Positions 17,616 through 28,653 of a DNA stretch of 64,000 nucleotides are shown piece by piece. Position numbers and translations under genes: made by a program. A model generated the notes under the pieces. That model did no database searches and was not told the DNA's origin. It saw only the letters and a list, made by a program, of their open reading frames with translations. The stretch's first letter is position 1. Each line of letters opens with the position of its first letter. Source of the DNA: Actinomycetospora lutea (GTDB taxonomy: Bacteria; Actinomycetota; Actinomycetes; Mycobacteriales; Pseudonocardiaceae); assembly GCF_028737205.1 (NCBI RefSeq), contig NZ_JAQZAL010000007.1, positions 62,001 to 126,000 on the forward strand, written 5' to 3'.

Positions 17616-19087
17616 GCGATCCGGGGAACCAGCCGGTCACGCACACGCGCGACGTCCGCGGCGGGCACGACGCCCCACCGGACGGCGAGCACGCCGTAGC
17701 CGACGAGGCCCAGGGCGATCAGCGGCAGGTCCGCCCCGGCACCGGCCACCGCGGCGGCGCCGAGCAGGGCGACCAGGACGGCCGTGGCCACGGACCAGCG
17801 CAGGACGACGCCCGCCCGGACGCGCCCGACCCGGTGGTGGCGCACGTAGAGCGCGCCGAGCACGAGGACGCCGACCCAGGCGCCGACCGCGAACCCGGCG
17901 GCCGCGCCGGTCGCGCCGTGCCCCGGGACCAGCAGGACCATCGTCGCCACCTCCGCGAGCGCGGCCAGGGGCAGGCGCGCGGCGGCGGGCCCGGCGAGGC
18001 CGCGGGCACCGAGGGCCTTGAGCAGCATGTCGCCCGCGATCAGGCCGAGGGCACCGATCGCCACGACGCGCGCGGGACCGGCGGCGCCCGCGTACTCGGC
18101 GGGGAACAGGCGGCCGACCAGCGTCTCCGGGGTCACGACGAGCACCAGCACCACGGGCGTCAGGGCCAGCGGCACCCAGCGGAACGCGGTGACGAACCAC
18201 CCGTGCGCCTCGGCGGCGCCCCGCGCGCGGGCGATGAAGGGGAACACGGCCTCGGAGAGCGCGCTGCCGACGAGGAACGGCGCCTTGGCCAGCATGGCGG
18301 CCACCTGGTAGACGCCGACGGCGGCGAACGTGACGCCGTGGCCGTGGCCGAGCGCCCCGAGCAGCAGCACGTCGAGGGTCCCGATGAGCCCGAAGCCCAC
18401 GGTGCCCGCGGCCATCGGGGCGGCCGCCGCGAACGATCGCGCGCCGGCGACCGCGCCGCGCAGGCCCGGCAGGCGGTCGCGCAGCGCCCACCACGCCCCG
18501 CCGGCGGCGCCCGCGGCCCCGACCAGCAGCGCCCACCCGACGCCCGCGGCGCCGGCGCCGAGCAGGGCCACGAGCCCGACACCGAGCACGACCTTGACGG
18601 CCACCTCGGCGGTGCGGGCGGTGCCGACCGCGGTGAACCGCCGCGCGCCCTGCAGCCCGCCCACCAGGACCTGGCCGAGCGCGATCACCACGATCGCGCC
18701 CGCCACCAGCAGCGTCGGGCCGGCGCCGACACCGGGCAGGATCGCCCCGGTCGTCAGCTGGACGCCCGCGAACCCGCCGGCGAGCGCGACACCGAGGCCG
18801 ACGTTGCCGACGAGCGCGCCGCGGAACGCCGCGTCGGTGTCGCCGTCCGGGTCGCCCTCGGCCTGCGCCACCGTGCGCGCCAGCGCCCACGGGAAGCCGG
18901 CGGCGAGCACCGTGGTCGCGAGGAGCAGCACGCTCAGCAGTGCGCCCACCACGCCGAACTCCGCGGTGGGCAGCAGCCACGCGAGGGCGAGCGCGAAGCC
19001 GTAGTGCAGCGGCGCGGTCAGGGCGATCCCCAGCACGAGGACGGCGGTCCCGGTCGCCGCCGACTCGTGGCCTCGCAGCGCTCGCAT
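17603..19087 (-). CDS. Polysaccharide flippase-like multi-pass membrane protein
   Basis: A 494-aa protein with about 13-14 hydrophobic segments and little polar sequence between them, matching oligosaccharide flippases of the Wzx/MOP superfamily. Features include LQGARRFTAVGTARTAEVAVK near residues 144-164 (family GxxRF..LG..), and LFPAEYAGAAGPARVVAIG in the second half. Such proteins move lipid-linked sugars across the membrane. No glycosyltransferase genes are beside it, so the substrate is unknown and it may be an orphan. ATG start at 19087. A lipid II flippase MurJ is less likely because MurJ motifs were not seen. Confidence 0.75.
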   Translation of the reverse strand: MRALRGHESAATGTAVLVLGIALTAPLHYGFALALAWLLPTAEFGVVGALLSVLLLATTVLAAGFPWALARTVAQAEGDPDGDTDAAFRGALVGNVGLGVALAGGFAGVQLTTGAILPGVGAGPTLLVAGAIVVIALGQVLVGGLQGARRFTAVGTARTAEVAVKVVLGVGLVALLGAGAAGVGWALLVGAAGAAGGAWWALRDRLPGLRGAVAGARSFAAAAPMAAGTVGFGLIGTLDVLLLGALGHGHGVTFAAVGVYQVAAMLAKAPFLVGSALSEAVFPFIARARGAAEAHGWFVTAFRWVPLALTPVVLVLVVTPETLVGRLFPAEYAGAAGPARVVAIGALGLIAGDMLLKALGARGLAGPAAARLPLAALAEVATMVLLVPGHGATGAAAGFAVGAWVGVLVLGALYVRHHRVGRVRAGVVLRWSVATAVLVALLGAAAVAGAGADLPLIALGLVGYGVLAVRWGVVPAADVARVRDRLVPRIAQTG

Positions 19088-19192
19088 CCTGGTTGCCTCC
19101 CCCCGCTCGCCGGTGGGACCAGCGTCGTGCGCGGGGCGGGCGGGCAGGAGGGAGCGGGCCCCCCGACGGCGGGGGGCCTACCCCCGGACACG

Positions 19193-19233
19193 CCGGAGCC
19201 CCGGCCCCTCGCGCGGAGGGACCGGGGCTCCGG
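19193..19233 (-). terminator. Strong hairpin terminator after clpC
   Basis: A perfect 12-bp stem (CCGGAGCCCCGG with CCGGGGCTCCGG) closes a 17-base interior that itself pairs CCCTC with GAGGG. It lies 39 bases downstream of the clpC stop. Three near-identical 10-bp units (GGGACGTGCC type) follow at about 19233-19261, between hairpin and stop. Confidence 0.8.
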
Positions 19234-19271
19234 GGACGTGCCGGGACGTGCCGGGTCGTGCTACGGGCGGA

Positions 19272-21809
19272 TCACTCCGCCGCGGCGACCTCCGGGGTGT
19301 CCGGGACCGGGGTCGGCTTGGCCTCACCGCGGAAGGTGAAGGTGGCCGACTCCGGGGCCTGCTTGGTGACCCCGTTGTCGTCGGTCTCGGGCGTCCAGCC
19401 CTCGACGTCCACCAGCACGATCTGGCCGGACTCGATCTCCCCGAACAGGATCTTCTCGGAGAGCTGGTCCTCGATCTCTCGCTGGATGGTGCGCCGCAGC
19501 GGCCGGGCGCCGAGCACCGGGTCGAAGCCGCGCTGGGCGAGCAGCTTCTTGGCGTTGTCGGTCAGCTCGATCGACATGTCCTTGTTCTGCAGCTGCTTCT
19601 CGGTGCGGCTGATCATCAGGTCGACCATCTGCACGATCTCGGACTCGGTCAGCTGGTGGAACACGATGATGTCGTCGATGCGGTTGAGGAACTCGGGACG
19701 GAAGTGCTTCTTGAGCTCGTCGGTCACCTTGTTCTTCATGCGCTCGTAGTTCGAGCCCGAGTCCTGCCCGGACTGGAACCCGAGGCCGACCGCCTTCGAG
19801 ATGTCCTGCGTGCCGAGGTTCGACGTGAACACGATGACCGTGTTCTTGAAGTCGACGATGCGGCCCTGACCGTCGGTCAGGCGACCGTCCTCGAGGACCT
19901 GCAGCAGCGTGTTGTAGACCTCGGAGTGGGCCTTCTCGATCTCGTCGAAGAGGACCACCGAGAACGGCTTGCGGCGCACCTTCTCGGTGAGCTGGCCGCC
20001 CTCCTCGTAACCGACGTACCCGGGGGGCGCGCCGAAGAGCCGCGAGGCGGTGTAGCGGTCGTGGAACTCGCCCATGTCGATCTGGACGAGCGCGTCGTCG
20101 TCGCCGAACAGGAACTCCGCGAGCGCCTTGGTGAGCTCGGTCTTCCCGACGCCCGAGGGGCCGGCGAAGATGAACGAGCCCGAGGGGCGCTTCGGGTCCT
20201 TGAGGCCGGCGCGGGTGCGCCGCATGGACTGCGACACGGCCTTGACCGCGTCCTCCTGCCCGATGATGCGCTTGTGGAGCTCGTCCTCCATGCGCAGCAG
20301 GCGGGTGGTCTCCTCCTCGGTGAGCTTGAACACCGGGATGCCGGTCCAGTTGGCCAGCACCTCGGCGATCTGCTCGTCGTCGACCTCCGCGACGACGTCG
20401 AGGTCACCGGACTTCCACTGCTTCTCGCGCTCGGTCTTCTGCCCGATGAGGGTCTTCTCCTCGTCGCGCAGGCGCGCCGCCTTCTCGAAGTCCTGCGCGT
20501 CGATCGCGGACTCCTTCTCGCGACGGACGTCGGCGATCTTCTCGTCGAACTCGCGCAGGTCCGGCGGCGCGGTCATGCGGCGGATGCGCATGCGGGCGCC
20601 GGCCTCGTCGATGAGGTCGATGGCCTTGTCCGGCAGGAAGCGGTCGTTGATGTAGCGGTCGGCCAGGGTGGCCGCCGCGACCAGCGCCGGGTCCGTGATC
20701 GAGACGCGGTGGTGGGCCTCGTAGCGGTCGCGCAGCCCCTTGAGGATCTCGATGGAGTGGGCCACCGAGGGCTCCCCCACCTGGATCGGCTGGAAGCGGC
20801 GCTCGAGCGCGGCGTCCTTCTCGACGTGCTTGCGGTACTCGTCGAGCGTGGTCGCGCCGATGGTCTGCAGCTCGCCACGGGCCAGCATCGGCTTGAGGAT
20901 CGACGCGGCGTCGATCGCGCCCTCGGCGGCACCCGCGCCGACGAGCGTGTGGAGCTCGTCGATGAACAGGATGATGTCGCCGCGGGTGCGGATCTCCTTG
21001 AGGACCTTCTTGAGGCGCTCCTCGAAGTCACCGCGGTAGCGCGAGCCCGCCACCAGCGACCCGAGGTCGAGGGTGTAGAGCTGCTTGTCCTTCAGCGTCT
21101 CGGGCACCTCGCCCTTGACGATGGCCTGGCCGAGGCCCTCGACGACGGCGGTCTTGCCGACGCCGGGCTCGCCGATGAGCACCGGGTTGTTCTTGGTCCT
21201 GCGGGACAGGACCTGCATGACCCGCTCGATCTCCTTCTCCCGGCCGATGACCGGGTCCAGCTTGCCCTCGCGGGCCGACTGGGTGAGGTTGCGACCGAAC
21301 TGGTCGAGCACCAGGGAGGACGACGGGGTGCCCTCGCCGCGCTGGCTGCCGGACTCCGCGGGCTCCTTGCCCTGGTAGCCCGAGAGCAGCTGCAGCACCT
21401 GCTGGCGCACGCGGTTGAGGTCGGCGCCCAGCTTCACGAGCACCTGGGCGGCGACGCCCTCGCCCTCACGGATCAGCCCGAGCAGGATGTGCTCGGTGCC
21501 GATGTAGTTGTGGCCGAGCTGCAGCGCCTCGCGCAGCGACAGCTCCAGCACCTTCTTGGCGCGCGGGGTGAACGGGATGTGGCCGCTCGGCGCCTGCTGG
21601 CCCTGGCCGATGATCTCCTCGACCTGCTGGCGCACGCCCTCGAGGGCGATGCCCAGGGACTCCAGCGCCTTGGCGGCGACGCCCTCGCCCTCGTGGATCA
21701 GCCCGAGCAGGATGTGCTCGGTGCCGATGTAGTTGTGGTTGAGCATCCGGGCCTCTTCTTGGGCCAGGACGACCACCCGCCTCGCGCGGTCGGTGAACCT
21801 CTCGAACAT
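19272..21809 (-). CDS. clpC: ATP-dependent Clp protease ATPase subunit ClpC
   Basis: Hsp100 unfoldase (845 aa) that feeds substrates to ClpP1P2. Seen in order: two Clp N-repeats, each with [13 protein letters not shown] (residues ~25-37 and ~100-112); first AAA+ domain with GEPGVGKT and the [15 protein letters not shown] pore region; a UVR-like middle segment ([20 protein letters not shown]); second AAA+ domain with GPSGVGKT and the [14 protein letters not shown] pore loop; and VGLGF for ClpP docking. Length and order match mycobacterial ClpC1, the target of cyclomarin and lassomycin-type compounds. ATG start with CAGGAG upstream. A long leader holds promoter-like and palindromic elements. 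Confidence 0.98.
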   Translation of the reverse strand: MFERFTDRARRVVVLAQEEARMLNHNYIGTEHILLGLIHEGEGVAAKALESLGIALEGVRQQVEEIIGQGQQAPSGHIPFTPRAKKVLELSLREALQLGHNYIGTEHILLGLIREGEGVAAQVLVKLGADLNRVRQQVLQLLSGYQGKEPAESGSQRGEGTPSSSLVLDQFGRNLTQSAREGKLDPVIGREKEIERVMQVLSRRTKNNPVLIGEPGVGKTAVVEGLGQAIVKGEVPETLKDKQLYTLDLGSLVAGSRYRGDFEERLKKVLKEIRTRGDIILFIDELHTLVGAGAAEGAIDAASILKPMLARGELQTIGATTLDEYRKHVEKDAALERRFQPIQVGEPSVAHSIEILKGLRDRYEAHHRVSITDPALVAAATLADRYINDRFLPDKAIDLIDEAGARMRIRRMTAPPDLREFDEKIADVRREKESAIDAQDFEKAARLRDEEKTLIGQKTEREKQWKSGDLDVVAEVDDEQIAEVLANWTGIPVFKLTEEETTRLLRMEDELHKRIIGQEDAVKAVSQSMRRTRAGLKDPKRPSGSFIFAGPSGVGKTELTKALAEFLFGDDDALVQIDMGEFHDRYTASRLFGAPPGYVGYEEGGQLTEKVRRKPFSVVLFDEIEKAHSEVYNTLLQVLEDGRLTDGQGRIVDFKNTVIVFTSNLGTQDISKAVGLGFQSGQDSGSNYERMKNKVTDELKKHFRPEFLNRIDDIIVFHQLTESEIVQMVDLMISRTEKQLQNKDMSIELTDNAKKLLAQRGFDPVLGARPLRRTIQREIEDQLSEKILFGEIESGQIVLVDVEGWTPETDDNGVTKQAPESATFTFRGEAKPTPVPDTPEVAAAE

Positions 21810-21912
21810 CTGTCACTCCTGACTGCTGCGCCGGCGGTCCTCCACCGAGTGTCCCCGAAGGAACTCCCCCGGTGGCCCCTTGGCTGGTGCCCGATGACGG
21901 ATCGGGACCCCC

Positions 21913-21940
21913 ACGGTGCACGAACTGGCCCCTGCACCGT
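21913..21940 (-). promoter_or_regulatory. Perfect inverted repeat just downstream of putative clpC start site
   Basis: ACGGTGCA and TGCACCGT are perfect 8-bp arms separated by 12 bases. A TAGGAT -10-like box ends 7 bases upstream on the minus strand (21952-21947), so the repeat would start close to +1. It could be a repressor site or a leader hairpin in clpC mRNA. Confidence 0.5.
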
Positions 21941-22083
21941 AAGGCCATCCTAGTCGTCGCGCGTGACGTCACGGGACGGTGACGGTTGCACCACCGTGAC
22001 GGCGGACACGCGCGAGCGCCCGGCGTGGGCCCTCGTTCCGTCCTGTCCAACCATCCACGACCTCCGGGTCATCCCGCCGAGGT

Positions 22084-22100
22084 GTTCGCCACCGGTGAAC
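22084..22100. promoter_or_regulatory. Possible ClgR-type operator upstream of clpC
   Basis: GTTCGCCACCGGTGAAC is palindromic around ACC with one mismatch. It resembles the ClgR sites (CGC...GCG cores) that control clp genes in actinobacteria, but two core positions differ. It lies ~275 bases upstream of the clpC start. Confidence 0.3.
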
Positions 22101-22246
22101 CACCCGGCCGGGTCAGCGCGTCGGGACCAGCACGGGACCCGACGCCCCCTGCGGCAGCGCGTGGGCGCACAGCGGCCGCCGGCGAGGTCCCGGGCGACGT
22201 GGCCGTCGACCGGCGCACCCTCACCGCCGACGCGGCGCGCTGGGGC

Positions 22247-22603
22247 TCAGTGCGCCTTGTGGTAGGCCTCGGAGACCTCGCTCGGGATGCGCCCGCGCTC
22301 GGACACCGTCATGCCCTGCTTGCGCGCCCACTCGCGGATCGCCTGGTTCTGCTCGCGGTCGACCGCCGCGCGGCCGCCGCCCCGGCGCGCCGCGGGGGCC
22401 GCGGCCGCCGCGGACGACTTCCGCCGGCCGCCGCTGCGCCGGGCGTGGGCGACGAAGTCGGCGAGCTTCTCGCGCAGCGCGGACGCGTTGGCGTCCGAGA
22501 GGTCGATCTCGTAGGTGGCGCCGTCGAGCCCGAACTCGACGGTCTCGTCCGCCTCCGACTGGTCCAGATCGTCGACGAGCGACACCACGACTTTCTGCGC
22601 CAT
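22247..22603 (-). CDS. lsr2: Lsr2 nucleoid-associated protein
   Basis: Lsr2 is an H-NS-like protein that bridges AT-rich DNA and silences acquired genes. ATG 22603 gives 118 aa and sits 7 bases after GGAGG; the in-frame GTG at 22606 is too close. N-terminal oligomerisation domain ([14 protein letters not shown], residues 1-60) and the C-terminal DNA-binding domain ending [18 protein letters not shown], whose RGR is the minor-groove hook, are clear; a short Ala-rich linker joins them. In M. tuberculosis lsr2 lies between clpC1 and lysS; here clpC is present but lysS is not. Confidence 0.97.
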   Translation of the reverse strand: MAQKVVVSLVDDLDQSEADETVEFGLDGATYEIDLSDANASALREKLADFVAHARRSGGRRKSSAAAAAPAARRGGGRAAVDREQNQAIREWARKQGMTVSERGRIPSEVSEAYHKAH

Positions 22604-22717
22604 CACGCGACCTCCGCAGCCGACCAGAGAATGAATACGGCCGGACCCTATTTCCGGGGTCGGGATGTTGTCGAGTGATCCACGCCGCGATTTCGGCCGA
22701 GATCCCGGAATTGCGCG

Positions 22718-23317
22718 TCAGTCGGGCAGGGCGGCCGCGTCGGGAACGACGACCGCGAACATGTCGGAGAGCGCGGCGAGACTGGCACTCTGCAGTGACG
22801 AGGCCGAAACCGTACCGTCCGGTCCGGGAAGCGCGCGGGTCGCGGTGGCCGCGGCGACGACCGAGGGCGCGAATCCGGCGTTGAACGCGCCGCGGGCGGT
22901 GGAGTTCACGCACATGTGCGTCATGAAGCCCGCGAGCACGAGGTTCGTCGCCGACTTGCTGCGCAGGTGGTCCTCGAGGTCGGTACCGACGAACGAGTTC
23001 GGGAAGTTCTTCACGATCACGTGCTCGCCGTCGCGCGGGGCGACGCGCTCGACGATCGCCCCGATCTCGGCGCGCACGTCGTACGGCGTGCCCTCCCCGG
23101 CGTCGTGCTGCACGTGGATGATCGGGATGCCGGCGCTGCGCGCGCGGTCGAGCAGGGCCGCGGCCTCGTCGATGGCGGGCTCGACGTTCTCGAGGGCCAT
23201 GACGCCCCGCGTGTACGTGTTCTGCAGGTCGATCATCACCAGCGCGGACTCGCGCAGGGAGGCGGGCGCGGCCGGCATGCCGGTCAGCTCGCGCAGCGTC
23301 GTGGACGGAGTGCTCAC
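22718..23317 (-). CDS. Isochorismatase-like cysteine hydrolase
   Basis: A 199-aa isochorismatase-superfamily hydrolase. The catalytic triad is visible: Asp in VMIDLQNTYT, Lys in VIVKNFPNSF, and Cys in GFMTHMCVNSTARGA. These enzymes hydrolyse isochorismate, nicotinamide or other amides/esters; the substrate here is unknown. GTG 23317 is chosen because AGGAG lies 8 bases upstream and the frame beyond it is non-coding. A 20-bp hairpin lies between it and the DUF779 gene upstream, so it may have its own promoter or depend on read-through from the aldehyde module. Confidence 0.85.
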   Translation of the reverse strand: MSTPSTTLRELTGMPAAPASLRESALVMIDLQNTYTRGVMALENVEPAIDEAAALLDRARSAGIPIIHVQHDAGEGTPYDVRAEIGAIVERVAPRDGEHVIVKNFPNSFVGTDLEDHLRSKSATNLVLAGFMTHMCVNSTARGAFNAGFAPSVVAAATATRALPGPDGTVSASSLQSASLAALSDMFAVVVPDAAALPD

Positions 23318-23351
23318 GGGTCGAACTCCTTCGTCGGTGGGGCCGGACGTG

Positions 23352-23396
23352 CGAGGGGCGCCCTCGCTGCGTCCTGCGCAGCGGGGGCGCCCCTCG
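23352..23396 (-). terminator. 20-bp stem hairpin after DUF779 gene, REP-like copy 3
   Basis: Left arm 23352-23371 and right arm 23377-23396 pair over 20 positions with one G-U wobble around a 5-base loop. It ends the DUF779 transcript. Its sequence (GAGGGGCG..CTCGCTGCG..CGCAGCG) resembles the intergenic repeats at 30672-30727 and 40552-40603, so it is listed as part of that family. Confidence 0.8.
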
Positions 23397-23414
23397 ATCG
23401 TGCTCGGATGCGGG

Positions 23415-23852
23415 CTACACGTCACCCAGTGCGCGCATCTCCTCGTCGGTGAACAGCCGCGAGCGGATGATGAAGCGGACGCCCTCGGGCGCCTCCACCG
23501 AGAACCCGCTGCCGCGGCCCTTCACCACGTCGACGGTGAGGTGCGTGTGCTTCCAGTACGCGAACTGGGAGGCGGACATGTAGAAGCCGATCGGCTTCTC
23601 CAGGCCCGCCACGGTGAGGTCACCGAGGTGCACGTCCTGGCCCCCGATCTTGAAGTCCCCGTCCGGGTAGCACATCGGCGCGCTGCCGTCGCAGCACCCG
23701 CCGGACTGGTGGAACATCAGGGGACCGTGGATGTCGGTGAGCCTCACCAGGAGCTCGGAGGCCTGGGGCGACAGGGCGACGCGCCCCGTGCCCGAGTCCG
23801 GCACATCCGGCACCTGCTCGGTGACGTCGGTGCTGGTGCTGATGTCGGTCAC
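23415..23852 (-). CDS. DUF779 protein, aldehyde dehydrogenase partner
   Basis: A 145-aa DUF779 protein. GTG 23852 is preferred since GGAGG lies 8 bases upstream; GTG 23867 is also in frame. Conserved features: MFHQSGGCCDGSAPMCYPDGDF (only HQSGGCCDG and PMCYPDG need be noted), three cysteines that could bind metal, and YWKHTHLTVDVV. No membrane span. DUF779 genes commonly sit beside an NAD aldehyde dehydrogenase (M. tuberculosis Rv0458-Rv0459), as here with 37 bases between them. Its biochemical role is unknown; an accessory or metal-dependent function for the dehydrogenase is inferred from gene order. Confidence 0.85.
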   Translation of the reverse strand: MTDISTSTDVTEQVPDVPDSGTGRVALSPQASELLVRLTDIHGPLMFHQSGGCCDGSAPMCYPDGDFKIGGQDVHLGDLTVAGLEKPIGFYMSASQFAYWKHTHLTVDVVKGRGSGFSVEAPEGVRFIIRSRLFTDEEMRALGDV

Positions 23853-23889
23853 GGCGACCACCTCCACGCCCGGGGAACCCGCGGACCGA

Positions 23890-25413
<1,524 letters not shown>

Positions 25414-25484
25414 CGGTGTTTCCTCCACGTTGTGGGCTCTCGCGCTGTGGCGCTGCGTGACCGCGGACACTAGGGACGGAAGGG

Positions 25485-25501
25485 TTGCACGGGCGTTGCA
25501 A
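25485..25501. promoter_or_regulatory. TTGCA inverted repeat in aldehyde module divergent promoter
   Basis: TTGCA (25485-25489) and TGCAA (25497-25501) form an inverted repeat with a 7-base spacer. A third TTGCA lies at 25521-25525 and GGTTGCCTTACC spans 25555-25566. They sit in the 264-base gap between the dehydrogenase and the divergent regulator gene. A binding site for that regulator is plausible but untested. Confidence 0.45.
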
Positions 25502-25677
25502 CGCGGATGCGGCGCTGACCTTGCACTGGACCCGCGTTCGCGGTTTTGATGTAGGGTTGCCTTACCGGAGGGGATCCAGCACCATGCGTCGGGAGGGGTC
25601 CCCCGGACCCCCAGGGCGGGGCAGGATCGGTGCCACGACGGCGCCGCCGGCCGTCGTGTCCAGCGCAGGGGGCGCCG

Positions 25678-27177
25678 ATGCCGGAGCGCGAGCGGGGCGC
25701 ACGCGGGACCGCCCGCCTGACCGTGCCCGGGACGCTGTCCACCCGCCTCGAGCCCTCCGACCCGCTGGAGCGCGCCCGCCTGCTCGAACGCATCCGCGAC
25801 GCCGTGCTGTCCGGCACCACCGGTCCGGGCGCCCCGCGCGACGTCGTGTCGGCGTCGTGGCAGCGCTCGCTCGACGCGCACATCGACCCCGAGCGCGGGC
25901 GTCCCCAGCACGTCTACGAGGACGACGAGCTCCGCGACGTCCGCGGGTGCCACCTGCTCGCCCCGGTGCTGCCGCTGCTGCGGCGCACGCTGCTCGACGT
26001 CGCCGACGACGCCGTGCACATGATGATCGTGACCGACGTGCGCGGGCACATCCTCTGGCGCGAGGGCAACCGCACCGTGTTGCGGCGCGCCGAGCAGTTC
26101 GAGCTCGTCGAGGGCACGCGCTGGAGCGAGGACTCGGTGGGCACCAACGCGATGGGCACCGCGCTCGCGTCGGGCAACGCCGTGCAGATCCACTCCGCCG
26201 AGCACCTGGTGAAGCTCTACCACTCGTGGACGTGCGCGGCGGCCCCGATCCACGACCCCGACAGCGGCGAGGTCGTCGCGGCCATCGACCTCACGGGGCC
26301 GCTGCAGACGTTCCACCCCAGCACGCTCGCCCTGGTCAAGGCGGCCGCGGAGCTCGCCGAGGTGCACCTGCGGGCCCGCCTGGTCGAGCGCGACGAGCGG
26401 CTGCGCCACCGCAACCTGCCCCACCTCGAGGGCCTGCGCGGCGCCCCGGGCGCCCTGCTCGCCCCCGGCGGGCGCGTCATCACCACCCAGTCGGCCGACT
26501 GGCTGCCCGAGCGTCTCGACATCCCCGACGGCGGCGGGCGGGTCGACCTCGGCGAGCGCCGCGAGGGCGTCGTCGAGCCGCTCGCCGAGGGCTGGCTGCT
26601 GCGCCTGGCGCCGCGCGCCGCGCAGGGGCCGACCCTGTCGCTGACCTTCCTCGGCGCCGAGCGCCCGGTCGCCCGCCTCGACGGGCGCCCGGTGCGGCTG
26701 AGCCTGCGCCACGCCGAGATGCTGGTCGTACTGGCGCTGCACCCCGACGGGCTCACCGCCGACGGGCTGGCCCAGGCGCTCTACGGCGACGCCGGCAACC
26801 CGGTGACCGTGCGCTCCGAGGTGCACCGGCTGCGCAACGCGCTCGGCAGCTCGATCATCAGCACCCAGCCCTACCGGCTGCGCGCCCGCGTCGACGCCGA
26901 CTTCCTCGACGTCCGCGCGGCGCTGCGCGACCGCCGCCTGCCCCCGCCCGCGGTGCTGCGCCGCGGCCCGCTGCTGCCCACCTCCGACGCCCCCGGCGTG
27001 CGCGAGGAGCGCGACCACCTCGACGTGGCCGTGCGCAGCGCGGTCCTGCGTCGGGGCGACGTCGAGGCGCTCTGGGCGCTCGCCGGCGCCGCCGGCACCG
27101 ACCCCGAGCTCGCCGAGCGCCTGCGCCTCCTGCTGCCCGACGGCGACCCGCGCCGCGACGAGCTGGCCGGTCGCTGA
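25678..27177 (+). CDS. GAF-domain transcriptional regulator (AcoR-like, no AAA domain)
   Basis: A 499-aa regulator divergent from the aldehyde dehydrogenase. The N-terminal part resembles AcoR-type activators: [13 protein letters not shown] near residue 60, then a GAF sensor domain (about residues 100-240) with [19 protein letters not shown]. Unlike true sigma-54 activators it lacks the AAA+ domain and its GAFTGA loop; instead the C-terminus has a winged-helix-like segment ([18 protein letters not shown], then [15 protein letters not shown], residues ~340-400). Such regulators sit beside aldehyde or acetoin genes in actinobacteria. ATG 25678 is chosen, as upstream codons are basic and non-conserved. 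Ligand unknown. Confidence 0.82.
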   Translation: MPERERGARGTARLTVPGTLSTRLEPSDPLERARLLERIRDAVLSGTTGPGAPRDVVSASWQRSLDAHIDPERGRPQHVYEDDELRDVRGCHLLAPVLPLLRRTLLDVADDAVHMMIVTDVRGHILWREGNRTVLRRAEQFELVEGTRWSEDSVGTNAMGTALASGNAVQIHSAEHLVKLYHSWTCAAAPIHDPDSGEVVAAIDLTGPLQTFHPSTLALVKAAAELAEVHLRARLVERDERLRHRNLPHLEGLRGAPGALLAPGGRVITTQSADWLPERLDIPDGGGRVDLGERREGVVEPLAEGWLLRLAPRAAQGPTLSLTFLGAERPVARLDGRPVRLSLRHAEMLVVLALHPDGLTADGLAQALYGDAGNPVTVRSEVHRLRNALGSSIISTQPYRLRARVDADFLDVRAALRDRRLPPPAVLRRGPLLPTSDAPGVREERDHLDVAVRSAVLRRGDVEALWALAGAAGTDPELAERLRLLLPDGDPRRDELAGR

Positions 27178-27208
27178 GCGCTCGGCTGCGCTGCGCTACC
27201 GAGCGCTC
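27176..27208. terminator. Bidirectional hairpin between GAF regulator and coaX
   Basis: GAGCGCTCGG (27176-27185) and CCGAGCGCTC (27199-27208) pair perfectly with a 13-base loop. The stem overlaps the stop codons of both convergent genes, so it can terminate both. Confidence 0.7.
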
Positions 27209-28031
27209 AGGAGCGGGCGGCGCGGCGCGCCGCGCGGCCCTGCGCCCGTTCGAGCCAGCGCCGGTGCACCGAGCGCAGGCCCAGCAGGGTCAGGTCGGGG
27301 ACGTGGTCGGTGACCGTCGCGCACTCGTCGACGACCACCGGCGCGAGCCCGCCCGAGGCGACGACCGCGACCGGGGCGCGGCCCTCGGGATCGCGCGCGG
27401 TGAGCTCGCGGCCGACCCGCGCCACGAGGCCGTCGACCTGCGCCGCGGCCCCGAGCACGAGCCCCGCCTGCATGCTCTCGACCGTGTTGCGCCCGAGCAC
27501 CGAGCGCGGCACGACGAGCTCGACCGGGCGCAGCGCCGCCGCCCGGATCGCCAGGGCCTCGGCGGACACCGCGACGCCGGCGGCGATCGCCCCGCCGAGG
27601 AACTCCCCGCGCGCCGACACCCCGTCCACCGTCGTCGAGGTGCCGAAGGTGACGACGACGCAGGGCCCGCCGTGGCGCTCGAACGCGGCGAGGACCTGGA
27701 CGACGCGGTCGGCGCCGACCTCCTTGGGGTTGTCGACGAGCAGCGGCACGCCGGTGCGCACCCCCGGTTCGACGAGCAGGTGGTCGAGCCCGGCGAAGTG
27801 CCGGGTGACCATGCCGCGCAGCTCGCGCAGTAGCGCCGGCACCGTCGACAGCGCCGCCACGGCCGTCACGTCACCGACACGGGTCCCGAGCAGGCCGCGC
27901 ACGAGCAGCGCCATCTCGTCGCCGGTGGCGCGGGGCTCGGTGCGCAGCCGGGCGTCCCAGACGGCGGGCCCGTCCCCGGGGTAGAGGGCGAGCGCGGTCT
28001 GCGTGTTCCCGACGTCGATGCAGAGGAGCAC
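27207..28031 (-). CDS. coaX: Type III pantothenate kinase
   Basis: CoaX phosphorylates pantothenate, the first step of CoA synthesis, and is the CoaA-unrelated, feedback-insensitive isozyme. The 274-aa protein has the ASKHA-fold phosphate motif LLCIDVGNTQTALAL at the N-terminus, the TFGTSTTVDGVS segment (residues ~125-135), and GGAIAAGVAVSAEAL. ATG start at 28031, 21 bases after panD. Placing the kinase after panC and panD groups pantothenate synthesis and use in one operon, as in M. tuberculosis Rv3600c-Rv3602c. Confidence 0.95.
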   Translation of the reverse strand: MLLCIDVGNTQTALALYPGDGPAVWDARLRTEPRATGDEMALLVRGLLGTRVGDVTAVAALSTVPALLRELRGMVTRHFAGLDHLLVEPGVRTGVPLLVDNPKEVGADRVVQVLAAFERHGGPCVVVTFGTSTTVDGVSARGEFLGGAIAAGVAVSAEALAIRAAALRPVELVVPRSVLGRNTVESMQAGLVLGAAAQVDGLVARVGRELTARDPEGRAPVAVVASGGLAPVVVDECATVTDHVPDLTLLGLRSVHRRWLERAQGRAARRAARS

Positions 28032-28052
28032 TGTCTGTCCGGGTCAGCGCCC

Positions 28053-28652
28053 TCAGTGGTCCGCGGAGAGCAGCGCGTCGAGCCGCCGGGCGTCGGTGGT
28101 CTCCGAGCCGTCGCGGCGGCGGCGTCCCTGCGCGGGCTGCTCCTGCGGGTCGGCGTGCCGGCTGCTGCCGCTGATCGTGGTCATCGCCGGACCCGCGGCG
28201 GCCCCGTGGCGCCGCGCCGGGCGCGCCCCCTGGGCCTCCGCGCCGGGGCGCAGCAGCGACGTGGTCGGGGCGGCGTCGGGCACGTGGGTCGGGTCGGTGC
28301 CGCGGTCGACGACGCGGTTGGCCTCGTCGACGAACACCACCCGCGGCTGGTAGGTGCGGGCCTCCGCGTCGTCCATCACCCCGTAGGAGATGAGGATGAC
28401 GAGGTCGCCGGGCGAGACGAGGTGCGCGGCGGCGCCGTTGATCCCGATCACGCCGGAACCGGCGGGCCCGGTGATCACGTAGGTCTCGAGGCGCGCGCCG
28501 TTGGTGACGTCGACGATGGCGACCTGCTCGCCGGGCAGCAGGTCGGCCGCCCGCATGAGGTCCTCGTCGACGGTCACCGACCCGACGTAGTGCAGGTTCG
28601 CGTCCGTCACCGTCGCGCGGTGGATCTTGGACTTCAGCATCGTGCGCTGCAC
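28053..28652 (-). CDS. panD: Aspartate 1-decarboxylase with C-terminal extension
   Basis: PanD makes beta-alanine for pantothenate. The proenzyme self-cleaves at Gly-Ser, seen in [13 protein letters not shown] (Gly24-Ser25), to create the pyruvoyl cofactor; Lys9 (MLKSKIHRA) and Tyr58-equivalent (TYVITG) are present. GTG 28652 follows GAGGAG by 8 bases. At 199 aa it is about 60 residues longer than the M. tuberculosis enzyme; the extra tail is polar and basic with no domain seen. The panC stop lies 1 base upstream, implying coupling. Confidence 0.95.
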   Translation of the reverse strand: MQRTMLKSKIHRATVTDANLHYVGSVTVDEDLMRAADLLPGEQVAIVDVTNGARLETYVITGPAGSGVIGINGAAAHLVSPGDLVILISYGVMDDAEARTYQPRVVFVDEANRVVDRGTDPTHVPDAAPTTSLLRPGAEAQGARPARRHGAAAGPAMTTISGSSRHADPQEQPAQGRRRRDGSETTDARRLDALLSADH

Positions 28653-28653
28653 G

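Larger units (their letters stand above)
21810..22246. other. 437-base gap with clpC leader and promoter region
   Basis: No convincing gene. On the minus strand it holds the clpC ribosome-binding site (CAGGAG near 21816), a perfect inverted repeat at 21913-21940, a TAGGAT -10-like box (21952 down to 21947), a TGACGTCA palindrome at 21964-21971 near the -35 position, and a ClgR-like near-palindrome at 22084-22100. The last ~45 bases are the tail of lsr2. The short open frames here have unfavourable codon use. Confidence 0.6.

Noticed and set aside
16136..19339. Long Arg-rich frame across yihY, WYL and flippase
   Set aside because: Shadow of three well-supported genes; composition is artefactual.
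19113..21953. Very long open frame antisense to clpC
   Set aside because: Acidic and leucine-rich product produced by the antisense frame of a GC-rich, highly conserved gene; clpC is certain on the other strand.
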